Below the pieces are notes generated by a model. The model was not told the DNA's origin, did no database searches, and was given only the letters and a program-made list of their open reading frames with translations. A stretch of DNA of 64,000 nt from Microlunatus capsulatus (lineage in GTDB: Bacteria; Actinomycetota; Actinomycetes; Propionibacteriales; Propionibacteriaceae): positions 1,798,001 to 1,862,000 of the forward strand of contig NZ_JAGIOB010000001.1 of the NCBI RefSeq assembly GCF_017876495.1. The letters run 5' to 3'. Position numbers and translations under genes: made by a program. The stretch's first letter is position 1, and each line of letters starts with the position of its first letter. Positions 1-7,013 of this stretch are shown here, in pieces.

Positions 1-811
1 TGATGTTGGCCATCTGCAGGATGCCCACCACGCCGGCGCAGAAGCCGGAGATCACGTAGATCCGGGTCTGCACGCGCTTGACCGGGACGCCGGACAGCTG
101 GGCCGCGCGCTCGTTGCTGCCCGTGGCGTACAGCCAGCGGCCGAACGGCGTCCGGGTGAGCAGCAGGGAGAAGACGACGGCCAGGATGATCATGACCCAG
201 GCCGAGATCGGCAGCCCCAGCGGCCGGCTCGCGAAGACCTCGAAGAAGCCGGTGTTGCCCAGGTAGGGCTGGCCGCTGAGCTCGTTGGTGATGTTCTGGC
301 CGTTGAGCAGCACCTGGGTGAGGCCGCGGGCCACGTAGAGCATGCCGAGGGTGACGATGAACGGCGCCAGGTTGAGCTTGGCGATCAGCAACCCGTTCAC
401 GTACCCCACGAGCATGCCGACCGCGACCGAGAGGACGACGATCACCCACACCTGCGGGAACATGATCGCCTGGGTGAGCGGCAGGTCGAGGCCGCGGAAC
501 AGGTTGCCCGCCACGGCCGCGGTGAGCCCCACCGTGGAGCCGACGGAGAGGTCGATCCCGCCGTTGAGGATCACCATCAGCATGCCGAGCGCGACGATGG
601 CGTTGAAGGCCACCTGCTTGGTGATCGTGGTCAGGTTGCCCGTGGTCAGGTAGTTGTCGCTCATGATCGCGAAGATCGCGACGATGATCACCAGGGCGAT
701 GAGGGCGCGGCCCTCGATCAGCACGGCGTTCAGGTTGAAGGAGCGGGCCGGCGTGGCGCCGCCCGAGGGGCCGGCCCCCGCGGGCGCCGGGGCGGCGGTC
801 GTGGTGCTCAT
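1..811 (-). CDS. Sugar ABC transporter permease, RbsC type (3' end beyond window)
   Basis: Reading the minus strand from the ATG at 809-811 gives an open frame of about 270 codons that runs off the left edge, so the C-terminus is missing. After a Thr/Ala/Pro-rich cytoplasmic start of about 30 residues come hydrophobic helices. The family signature GGIDLSVGS follows the second helix, as in RbsC/XylH/YtfT-type permeases that form the membrane channel of CUT2-class sugar importers. The start overlaps the stop of the ATPase gene by one base (TGATG), which indicates translational coupling. The gene order DUF2291, ATPase, permease suggests that the substrate-binding protein lies beyond the left edge. 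The nearby EltD/LerI genes suggest a tetritol or similar polyol substrate, which is inference. Confidence 0.93.
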   Translation of the reverse strand, partial: MSTTTAAPAPAGAGPSGGATPARSFNLNAVLIEGRALIALVIIVAIFAIMSDNYLTTGNLTTITKQVAFNAIVALGMLMVILNGGIDLSVGSTVGLTAAVAGNLFRGLDLPLTQAIMFPQVWVIVVLSVAVGMLVGYVNGLLIAKLNLAPFIVTLGMLYVARGLTQVLLNGQNITNELSGQPYLGNTGFFEVFASRPLGLPISAWVMIILAVVFSLLLTRTPFGRWLYATGSNERAAQLSGVPVKRVQTRIYVISGFCAGVVGILQMANI

Positions 812-2400
812 CAGTGGGCTCCGTTCGGCTCGTGCGGGAAGTCGGTGTCGTGCTCGCCGGACGCGGCCATGATGTCGTCGCGGGTGCAGGTGCGCGGGTC
901 GAGCTCGCGCACGATCCGGCCCTTGCTCATCACCAGGACGCGGTGCGACGCGGTGAGCGCCTCGCCCACCTCGGAGGTGACGTAGAGGACGCCCAGCCCG
1001 CGGGCGGCCTCGCGGAAGAGGAGGGAGAAGATCTCGCCCTTGGCGCCGACGTCGATGCCGCGGGTGGGCTCGTCGAGCAGCAGCACCTTCGGGTCGGTCA
1101 GCAGCATCTTGCCGATGACGACCTTCTGCTGGTTGCCGCCCGAGAGCGAGGTGATCAGCGCGCCCGGCCCGGCGGTCTTGACCCGCACGTCGGAGATCTC
1201 GCGCTCGACGTTGGCCCGCTCGGCCCGGCGGCCGATGAAGAAGCTCTTCACCGTCGAGAGCAGGCTGGGCAGCGACATGTTGGCGCCGACGCTGAGCATC
1301 TGCACCAGGCCGTCGCGCTGCCGGTCCTCCGGCACCAGGCCGAGGCCCCGCTCGATCCGCTCGGCGATGTCGAGCCCGGCGAGGTCGGTGCCGCCCAGCA
1401 GCACGCGGCCCCCGGACAGCGGGTCGCGGCCGGCCAGGGCCTCCATCAGCTCCGTGCGGCCGGCGCCCATCAGCCCGTAGAGGCAGACGATCTCGCCCTC
1501 GCGCACGTCGAGCGACAGGTTGTTGACCGCCACCCGGCCCGTGTCGAGCTCGGCCACCGTGACGTCCTGGATCGACAGCGCCACGTCGCCGAACTCGCGC
1601 GGGGCGTCGCGGAAGTCGTAGTCGGCCTCGCGGCCCACCATCTGCCGGACCACCCAGCTGAGGTCGATGTCCGCCGCCGGGGCGGTCGCCACCAGGTCGC
1701 CGTCGCGGAAGACCACCGCGTGGTCGGCGATCTCGATGGCCTCCTCGAGGTGGTGGCTGATGTAGACGATGGCCACGCCGTTGGCCGTCAGGTCGCGGAT
1801 CACCTTGAACAGCACCTCGACCTCGCTGGCGCTGAGCGCGGAGGTGGGCTCGTCCATGATGAGGATGCGGGTGTCGGCGGCCAGCGCCCGGGCGATCTCG
1901 ATGATCTGCTGCTGCCCGACGCGGAGGTCCTGGACCAGCGTCGAGGCCTTGATCGGCTCCTCGAGCCGGCGCATCAGCTCCTCGGTGATCTGCTTCTCGC
2001 GGGCGTAGTCGATGCCGCCCGTCCGGGTCCGCAGCTCGCGGCCGATGAAGATGTTGTCGCGGACGCTGAGGTTCGCGCAGAGGTTCAGCTCCTGGTGGAT
2101 GATCGAGATGCCGCGCTCGACGGCGTCGGTCGTCCCCGCCAGGGTGACCGGCTCCCCGTCCAGCAGCAGCTGGCCGGCCGAGGGCTGCTCGACGCCGGAG
2201 AGGATCTTCATCAGCGTCGACTTGCCGGCGCCGTTCTCGCCGAACAGCACGGTGACCTGGCCGCGGCGCACCTCGAAGTTGACGCCCTTGAGCGCCCGCG
2301 TCACGCCGTAGGTCTTGGCGATGTCCACCGCGCGCAGGACGACGTCGCCGTCCTCGTCGGCGGCGGGGGCCGGCACGGCCTCGACGGTCCCGGTGCTCAT
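811..2400 (-). CDS. Sugar ABC transporter ATP-binding protein with two ABC domains (RbsA/MglA type)
   Basis: The protein has 529 residues, normal for CUT2-class ATPases that carry two fused nucleotide-binding domains. Domain 1 has a Walker A GENGAGKST near residue 55, a Q-loop region IIHQELNL, a signature-like LRVGQQQ and a Walker B ILIMDEPTSAL. Domain 2 has the usual degenerate Walker A region (LYGLMGAGRTELM), a clear LSGGNQQK signature and a Walker B VLLLDEPTRGID. Such proteins energise uptake of ribose, xylose, galactose or polyols. The start overlaps the stop of the DUF2291 gene and the stop overlaps the permease start, so the three are one transcript. The substrate cannot be read from the ATPase. 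Confidence 0.96.
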   Translation of the reverse strand: MSTGTVEAVPAPAADEDGDVVLRAVDIAKTYGVTRALKGVNFEVRRGQVTVLFGENGAGKSTLMKILSGVEQPSAGQLLLDGEPVTLAGTTDAVERGISIIHQELNLCANLSVRDNIFIGRELRTRTGGIDYAREKQITEELMRRLEEPIKASTLVQDLRVGQQQIIEIARALAADTRILIMDEPTSALSASEVEVLFKVIRDLTANGVAIVYISHHLEEAIEIADHAVVFRDGDLVATAPAADIDLSWVVRQMVGREADYDFRDAPREFGDVALSIQDVTVAELDTGRVAVNNLSLDVREGEIVCLYGLMGAGRTELMEALAGRDPLSGGRVLLGGTDLAGLDIAERIERGLGLVPEDRQRDGLVQMLSVGANMSLPSLLSTVKSFFIGRRAERANVEREISDVRVKTAGPGALITSLSGGNQQKVVIGKMLLTDPKVLLLDEPTRGIDVGAKGEIFSLLFREAARGLGVLYVTSEVGEALTASHRVLVMSKGRIVRELDPRTCTRDDIMAASGEHDTDFPHEPNGAH

Positions 2401-3077
2401 CAGCCGACCTCGACCGAGACCGGCTGCACGTTGACGGGCTTGGCCCGCGGCACCGTGGCGCCGGTGGCCTGGACCCCGACCGCGCCCAGCACGGTGACCT
2501 GGCGGCCCTCGAGGCTGCCGGGGTCCTGCACCGAGGACTCGATCTGGGCCAGCATCAGCTTCTTCAGCTCGTCGCCGACGTACTGGTAGTCGGTCTGGCC
2601 GGGGGCGTCGGCGAACTTGAAGCCCATGACGTCGCGGATGACCGTGCCGTTGACGGCGGTGCTGAGCGGGACCAGCACCGGGGTCTGCGCGGGCACGCCG
2701 TCGACCTCGACCCGCAGCGAGGCGTCGCTGGCCTCGACGACGGTGCCGGTCAGCTCGACCGGGAAGACGTAGGAGCCCTCGGCCGGGGTGGTCGCGCCGT
2801 ACTTCTCGGCGGCGGCCGCGACGTCGGCCTGCAGGGCGGGCACGACCTCGCCGAGCGGCTGGGCCCGGCCGGGGAGGTCCTGCTCCGCCTGGGCGTAGAG
2901 GTCGGTGGCGACCTGCGCGGGGTCGAAGGGCTTCGGGGCGATGGCCGCCACCTCGGCGGGGGTGAGGAACTTGGTGCTCAGCGCCATGGCCACCACCAGG
3001 ACCACGAGGACCACGGCCCCGACGACGCGGGCCCGGGTGCGGGATCGATGCGTTATCTGCATCAGGTGCTCCTTCAA
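2400..3077 (-). CDS. DUF2291 family membrane-anchored protein of a sugar ABC importer operon
   Basis: The protein has 225 residues: a basic start, one hydrophobic segment at about residues 14-33 (a signal anchor; no lipobox Cys) and a soluble extracytoplasmic domain. It resembles the DUF2291 family as I recall it, which is found almost only next to RbsABC-like importers. Its function is unknown, and a periplasmic or extracytoplasmic accessory role is the usual guess. The first ATG is at 3075-3077, and a second in-frame ATG five codons later (near 3060) could be the real start. It is the first gene after the promoter at 3133-3162, and its stop overlaps the ATPase start. Confidence 0.8.
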   Translation of the reverse strand: MKEHLMQITHRSRTRARVVGAVVLVVLVVAMALSTKFLTPAEVAAIAPKPFDPAQVATDLYAQAEQDLPGRAQPLGEVVPALQADVAAAAEKYGATTPAEGSYVFPVELTGTVVEASDASLRVEVDGVPAQTPVLVPLSTAVNGTVIRDVMGFKFADAPGQTDYQYVGDELKKLMLAQIESSVQDPGSLEGRQVTVLGAVGVQATGATVPRAKPVNVQPVSVEVG

Positions 3078-3132
3078 GCTGTCGGACGAGCAGCGGCGCG
3101 GCGTCCGGGGTCCGGCTGAGCCGGACGAGAGG

Positions 3133-3162
3133 AACCTACCGGAGTTCTCGCGATTGTTGCAA
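3133..3162 (-). promoter_or_regulatory. Promoter of the DUF2291-ABC importer operon
   Basis: On the minus strand a TTGCAA box (3157-3162) is followed after 18 bases by TAGGTT (3133-3138), about 55 bases before the first ATG. TAGGTT fits the TAnnnT -10 pattern seen repeatedly in this window (TAGGCT, TAGCGT). The assignment is by eye only. Confidence 0.5.
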
Positions 3163-3182
3163 TCAGTCGTGAAAAGTTTTCA
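3152..3182. promoter_or_regulatory. Two adjacent inverted repeats, candidate operator
   Basis: GATTG-TTG-CAATC (3152-3164) is a perfect 5+3+5 inverted repeat that overlaps the -35 box. TGAAAA-G-TTTTCA (3170-3182) is a perfect 6+1+6 repeat just upstream. Their position suits control of the importer operon. The regulator is not identified and no regulator gene adjoins it inside the window. Confidence 0.4.
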
Positions 3183-3246
3183 ATCCGTTGTGCAGCAGCC
3201 GTCGCCGGGCGTGCGCGGACCGGTCCCGGGGTCGGGGCGGCGGACG

Positions 3247-4089
3247 TCAGGAGGCGGGGCGCGCGTAGGGCGCGCAGAGGTCCAGCAGCCGCAGGTAGCC
3301 CTGGACGTCCCAGCCCGCGCGGCCGACGAACAGGCCGTCGGTGCAGGGGTCGGTGAGCAGCTCCTCGGCGTTGTCGGGGTGCACGCCGCCGCCGTAGAGC
3401 AGGGCCAGCGCTCCCCCGCCGTCGGCGGCTCCGGCCACCACGTCGGCGATGAGGGCCATCACGGGCGCGATCTGGTCCTGGGTGGCCGGTCGGCCGTGCT
3501 CCCCGATGGCCCAGATCGGCTCGTAGGCCACGAGCACCCGCCCGACGTCGGCGGGGGCGACCCGGGACAGGGCCGCCCGCACCTGAGCGGCGACGAAGTC
3601 GGCCGCTCCCCCGGCGTCGCGGACCTCGAGCGGCTCGCCCACGCAGACCAGCGGGAGCAGCCCGTGGTCCAGAGCGGCCGCGGCCTTGAGCGCCACCGTG
3701 TCGTCGGTCTCCCCGAAGGACGCCCGGCGCTCGGAGTGGCCCATCTCGACCAGCTGCGCCCCGGCGTCGGCGGCCATCCGCATCGAGATCTCCCCGGTGC
3801 CGGCGCCCTCGGGCCCCCAGTGGGCGTTCTGCGCCCCCAGCAGCACCGGCGAGCCCGCCGGCAGCCGGTCGCGGACGTGCGCGAGCGCGGTGTGCGCCGG
3901 CAGCACGAACGGCACCAGGCCCGGCGGCACCTCGGCCGCCGCGAGCGCGTCCACGAAGGCCGCCGCCTCGGCGAGCGTCTTGTTCATCTTCCAGCTGGTG
4001 CCCACCCACAGGGTGCCCGGCCCGGGGACCGGCGGGCGCGCCGGACCGGGGGACGCCGGATCGGCGCCCCCGGGCAGCGTCGGCGTCAC
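3247..4089 (-). CDS. lerI: Triosephosphate-isomerase-family protein, probable L-erythrulose-1-phosphate isomerase (LerI/EryH type)
   Basis: The protein has 280 residues from a GTG at 4087-4089 that overlaps the dehydrogenase stop (GTGA). It is a TIM barrel with catalytic Lys34 (in GTSWKMNKT), His in MGHSERRASFG and Glu in AYEPIWAIG. Two details depart from glycolytic TPI: the usual GNWKMN is GTSWKMN, and the loop-6 GTGK stretch after WAIG is EHGRPAT. Both fit the EryH/LerI subfamily as I recall it, which interconverts L-erythrulose-1-phosphate and D-erythrulose-4-phosphate. Co-transcription with an erythritol dehydrogenase supports this over a glycolytic role. About 25 Pro/Gly-rich N-terminal residues precede the barrel, so a later start is possible, but no good alternative is visible. 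Confidence 0.82.
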   Translation of the reverse strand: MTPTLPGGADPASPGPARPPVPGPGTLWVGTSWKMNKTLAEAAAFVDALAAAEVPPGLVPFVLPAHTALAHVRDRLPAGSPVLLGAQNAHWGPEGAGTGEISMRMAADAGAQLVEMGHSERRASFGETDDTVALKAAAALDHGLLPLVCVGEPLEVRDAGGAADFVAAQVRAALSRVAPADVGRVLVAYEPIWAIGEHGRPATQDQIAPVMALIADVVAGAADGGGALALLYGGGVHPDNAEELLTDPCTDGLFVGRAGWDVQGYLRLLDLCAPYARPAS

Positions 4090-5219
4090 GGGATCAGCGA
4101 GACCTTGATCGACTCCTTGCCGCTGGCCACGAGGTCCAGGCCCTTCTGGAAGTCGGCGAGCGGCAGCTGGTGGGTGCAGATCTTGTCCATCGGCAGCCGG
4201 CCGGACTCGATCATCCGGATGGCGGCGGGCCAGCAGTGCGGGCCGAGGTGCGCACCGCGGACGTCGAGCTCCTTGTCGTCGCTGATGATCGACCAGTCGA
4301 CGGTGACGTCGCTGCCGAAGACGCTGTACTCGACGTAGGTGCCCAGCTTGCGCAGCAGGTTGAGGCCCTGGCCGACGGCGGAGGGGTGGCCGGTGCCCTC
4401 GAGGTAGACGTCGGCGCCGTAGCCGTCGGTGAGCTCCTTGACCCGGGCGACCGCGTCGTCGGTGCCGATGTTGATCACCAGGTCGGCGCCGCACTCGAGG
4501 GCGAGGTCCAGCTTGTCCTGCGCCATGTCGAGGCCGATGACCAGCTTGGGGTTCTTGGACTTCGCACCGGCGATCATGCCCAGCCCGATCGGGCCGCAGC
4601 CCGCGACCACGACGACGTCGTCGAAGTGGATGTCGGCGCGCTCGACGGCGTGCAGGGCGCAGGAGAGGGGCTCGGCGAAGGCGGCGTGGGCGGGCGGCAG
4701 GTCGGCCGAGACCTGGTGCACCAGGGCGTCCTTGGAGAAGAGCATGTACTCCGCCATCGCGCCCGGGGTGCGGCGCTTGAAGCCGAACATGTCGTGCGGC
4801 TGGCACATCCAGTACTTGCCGTCGAGGCAGTAGCGGCACTTCCAGCAGGGGACGATCTGCTCGGCGACGACGCGGTCGCCCACGGTGACGCCCCAGCGCT
4901 GGGCGGCCTCGTCGTCGAGCTGGACGATGGTGCCGACGAACTCGTGGCCGGGGATGACCTCGGTCTCGGCCCAGGCCGGCCGGTTCGCGTCGCCCCAGAA
5001 CTTGGGGGCGCCGTGGTAGCACTTCAGGTCGCTGGCGCAGATGCCGACGCCCTCCACCTTGACCAGGGCCTCGCCCGGCCCCGGGCGCGGGACGGCGACC
5101 GTCTCCAGCTGGTAGTTCTCGGGGCCGTGCACGATGACGGCCTGCATCGTCTCGGGGAGCCGGGGGCCGCTGACGGCCGACTCCGGGGTCGTGGTGTTCT
5201 CGGCCGGTGCTGCGGTCAT
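4086..5219 (-). CDS. eltD: Zinc-dependent erythritol/L-threitol dehydrogenase (EltD-like MDR enzyme)
   Basis: The 377-residue medium-chain dehydrogenase would oxidise erythritol or L-threitol to L-erythrulose with NAD. Catalytic-zinc ligands are visible in GICASDLKCYHG and GHEFVG, and structural-zinc cysteines as C-x2-C-x2-C-x7-C in the stretch beginning CWKCRYC. The Rossmann motif is VAGCGPIGLG, followed by an acidic residue (IGLDMA) that indicates NAD. The sequence closely matches my recollection of Mycobacterium smegmatis EltD, including the FWGD..RPAWAE region and the C-terminal GLDLVASGKES. It is the first gene of its transcript, and lerI follows with a 4-base overlap. Substrate assignment rests on remembered similarity and on the neighbour. 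Confidence 0.85.
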   Translation of the reverse strand: MTAAPAENTTTPESAVSGPRLPETMQAVIVHGPENYQLETVAVPRPGPGEALVKVEGVGICASDLKCYHGAPKFWGDANRPAWAETEVIPGHEFVGTIVQLDDEAAQRWGVTVGDRVVAEQIVPCWKCRYCLDGKYWMCQPHDMFGFKRRTPGAMAEYMLFSKDALVHQVSADLPPAHAAFAEPLSCALHAVERADIHFDDVVVVAGCGPIGLGMIAGAKSKNPKLVIGLDMAQDKLDLALECGADLVINIGTDDAVARVKELTDGYGADVYLEGTGHPSAVGQGLNLLRKLGTYVEYSVFGSDVTVDWSIISDDKELDVRGAHLGPHCWPAAIRMIESGRLPMDKICTHQLPLADFQKGLDLVASGKESIKVSLIP

Positions 5220-5308
5220 CGTTCAGCCTCCATGCTGCTCGGTCGTGCGGGCCCGGGTCGCCGGGTGCGGCGGCCGGGGCGGCGCGGCGTGGCCGCGCGT
5301 CGGGCAGA

Positions 5309-5337
5309 ACGCTAGCCACTGGTCCTGGTTCTGTCCA
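5309..5337 (-). promoter_or_regulatory. Promoter of eltD-lerI
   Basis: On the minus strand TGGACA (5332-5337), a 17-base spacer and TAGCGT (5309-5314) lie about 90 bases before the eltD ATG. The spacing and the TAnnnT -10 box are good. Confidence 0.5.
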
Positions 5338-5350
5338 GAAAGTGTGCAGA

Positions 5351-5395
5351 GTTGTCGGATCGCCCTGAAAAAGTTGTCATCGAGGCTGACACAAC
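5351..5395. promoter_or_regulatory. Repeated GTTGTC half-sites upstream of eltD, candidate regulator-binding array
   Basis: GTTGTC occurs at 5351-5356 and again at 5373-5378, which is 22 bases or about two helical turns apart. An inverted partner TGACACAAC lies at 5387-5395. TGAAAAAGTTGTCA at 5366-5379 resembles the palindrome TGAAAAGTTTTCA upstream of the importer operon. All of this lies upstream of the eltD -35 box, where an activator would bind. The regulator is unknown. Confidence 0.35.
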
Positions 5396-5513
5396 GGCGG
5401 TCGCCGGTGGTTCTCACCGCCCGCGGGGTGGACCCGGGCGCCCGCGGGGCCGACGATGGCGGGATGAGCGGCGGACAGGTCGCCCGGGAGCGCGGCCCCG
5501 GGCCCGGTGCGCG

Positions 5514-5954
5514 GTGAGCGGCCCCTCGCGGTGGGGCCTCACCCCCCGGCAGAGCGTGGAGCAGGAGTGCGCGCGCCGCGGTCGGGACGCGGTGGTCGAC
5601 GGCTGCCGGGCGCTGCTGGCCGGCGAGGCCGTCGACGACGGGCTGGTGCTGGCCCTGGGCGGGCGGCCGGCACGGGCGGTGCTGGCCGGTGAGCCCGGGT
5701 GGTCGGAGGCCTGGCTCCGGGTCTGGGCCGCCCGGGGCCTGCTGTGGGTCTGGGAGGACCGGGCGCTGCCCGCGGTCGCGGGGGCGCTGGACGACGAGAC
5801 CTGGCGCGTCCGGGAGATGGCCCTGAAGGTGGTCGCCCGGCACGGCCTCGGGGAGACCGTCGAGCGCGTGGCCGCCCTGCGGGACGACCCGGTCCCCCGG
5901 GTACGAGCGGCCGCCGAGCGCGCGCTGGTGCGGCTCACCCGGGACCGGGCGTGA
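5514..5954 (+). CDS. Small HEAT-repeat protein
   Basis: The protein has 146 residues from a GTG at 5514, the first plausible start in this frame; the upstream part is Arg/Pro/Gly-rich and looks non-coding. The C-terminal half has HEAT-like helix pairs, for example the stretch around ALDDETWRVREMALKVV and the next unit around LRDDPVPRVRAAAERAL. Such short HEAT proteins are usually binding scaffolds, and no enzymatic role is indicated. Its TGA overlaps the GTG of the following acetyltransferase, so the two are translationally coupled. The start is uncertain. Confidence 0.7.
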   Translation: MSGPSRWGLTPRQSVEQECARRGRDAVVDGCRALLAGEAVDDGLVLALGGRPARAVLAGEPGWSEAWLRVWAARGLLWVWEDRALPAVAGALDDETWRVREMALKVVARHGLGETVERVAALRDDPVPRVRAAAERALVRLTRDRA

Positions 5955-6541
5955 GCCGGACGACGCCGGAGCCCTCCGGCGGCCCGGGTCCGGTGCAGCG
6001 GTTCGACGAGCTGCTCACCCCGCGGCTGCGCCTGCGGCGCTGGCGGGAGGAGGACCGCGGGCCGTTCGCGGCGCTGAACGCCGACCCGGAGGTGATGCGG
6101 TACTTCCCCGCCCTGCTGGACCGCCGGCAGAGCGACGCCCTCGTCGACCGGGTCGAGGAGCGGTTCGTCACGCAGGGTTTCGGGCTCTGGGCGCTGGAGC
6201 GGCGCGAGGACGGGGCCTTCCTCGGCTTCACCGGGCTCAACCCGATGCCGCCGGGGACACCCGGCGCGGGTGGGACGGAGGTGGGCTGGCGCCTCGCGCG
6301 CCGCGCGTGGGGCCACGGCTACGCGACGGAGGCGGCGGCCGCTGCGCTGCGGGTGGCGCTGGACCCGCTCGGGCTCGGGACCGTCTGGTCCATCACCGCG
6401 GTGGGCAACGCGCGCTCGCAGGCGGTCATGCGCCGGCTCGGGCTGGTCGAGCACTCCCGCTACCGGCACCCGGCGCTGCCCGTCGAGCACCCGCTGTCGG
6501 AGCAGGTGGCCCACTGGACGGGACGCCCGGACGAGTGCTGA
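5951..6541 (+). CDS. GNAT family N-acetyltransferase (RimJ/RimL type)
   Basis: The protein has 196 residues from a GTG that overlaps the HEAT gene stop by four bases. It opens with the RimJ/RimL-type entry TPRLRLRRWREEDRGPFAALN. It then shows EVGWRLARRAWGHGYATEAA, which contains the acetyl-CoA pyrophosphate-binding R-x2-WGHGYAT motif, and ends with the NARSQAVMRRLGL signature. It acetylates an amine using acetyl-CoA in the cytoplasm. The substrate could be a protein N-terminus or a small molecule and cannot be told from sequence. Coupling with the HEAT protein suggests a joint role that is not known. Confidence 0.88.
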   Translation: MSRTTPEPSGGPGPVQRFDELLTPRLRLRRWREEDRGPFAALNADPEVMRYFPALLDRRQSDALVDRVEERFVTQGFGLWALERREDGAFLGFTGLNPMPPGTPGAGGTEVGWRLARRAWGHGYATEAAAAALRVALDPLGLGTVWSITAVGNARSQAVMRRLGLVEHSRYRHPALPVEHPLSEQVAHWTGRPDEC

Positions 6542-6601
6542 AGGACCGCAGGTCCGGGGCCCGCTGGACGACGGCTTCTCAGCACTCGCCGCGCCCGGCG
6601 C

Positions 6602-6607
6602 TATCGT
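6602..6607 (+). promoter_or_regulatory. -10 box of a leaderless transcript (gene at 6615)
   Basis: TATCGT ends seven bases before the ATG at 6615, with no Shine-Dalgarno sequence, which is the geometry of a leaderless mRNA. No convincing -35 box is visible. Confidence 0.45.
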
Positions 6608-6614
6608 CGCCGGC

Positions 6615-6929
6615 ATGGAGCTCACCCCCGCCCGGTCCGTGCACACCGCCCCCGTGGTCGCCCTCGGCCTGCTCGGCGGCTACCTGACCGCGCGCGAGAC
6701 CGGGCTGCGCCCGCTGGGCGGCGTGGTGCTGGCCGCCGCCGGCGTGTTCGCGGGGCGCACCTGGCTGGCCCGACGGGGCCCCGGCGTGACGGCCGCGCTC
6801 GCCGCCGTCTACGTCCTGGGCTTCGGCGCCTCGCACCCGCTGGCGAAGAAGATCGGCGCCTGGCCCTCGGTGCTGGCCGTCACCGCCGTCAGCGCGGGCG
6901 CGTCCTACGTCCTGGTCGACCGGGCCTGA
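6615..6929 (+). CDS. Small conserved-looking membrane protein of unknown function
   Basis: The protein has 104 residues from an ATG placed seven bases after a TATCGT box. Three to four hydrophobic segments alternate with short loops. The loop ASHPLAKKIGAWPSVL is distinctive and I believe it recurs in actinobacterial hypothetical proteins. There is no catalytic motif. It lies downstream of the acetyltransferase with its own promoter and is followed by a strong hairpin. Its function is unknown. Confidence 0.7.
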   Translation: MELTPARSVHTAPVVALGLLGGYLTARETGLRPLGGVVLAAAGVFAGRTWLARRGPGVTAALAAVYVLGFGASHPLAKKIGAWPSVLAVTAVSAGASYVLVDRA

Positions 6930-6934
6930 ACGCA

Positions 6935-6970
6935 CCGCGCCCCGGACCCGTGGTCGGGTCCGGGGCGCGG
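6935..6970. terminator. Bidirectional hairpin terminator
   Basis: A perfect 16-base inverted repeat (6935-6950 and 6955-6970) with a TGGT loop lies between two convergent genes that end at 6929 and 7014. There is no U tract, as is common in very GC-rich actinobacteria. Confidence 0.75.
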
Positions 6971-7013
6971 AGGCGTGCTCAGGGCTCTGCGACGGGCTCG
7001 GGGAGCGGCTGGG

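Noticed and set aside
814-2589. A 591-codon plus-strand open frame opposite the ABC ATPase gene
   Set aside because: His/Asp/Val/Gly-rich shadow of the ATPase. The minus-strand frame carries complete Walker and signature motifs.
3247-4089. Glycolytic triosephosphate isomerase
   Set aside because: Active-site surroundings and operon context favour the L-erythrulose-1-phosphate isomerase subfamily, although the fold and catalytic triad are shared.
3247-5319. A fused dehydrogenase-isomerase reading frame of 690 codons
   Set aside because: Its first 410 codons are an Arg/Pro-rich out-of-frame shadow of eltD. The real isomerase starts at the GTG overlapping the eltD stop.
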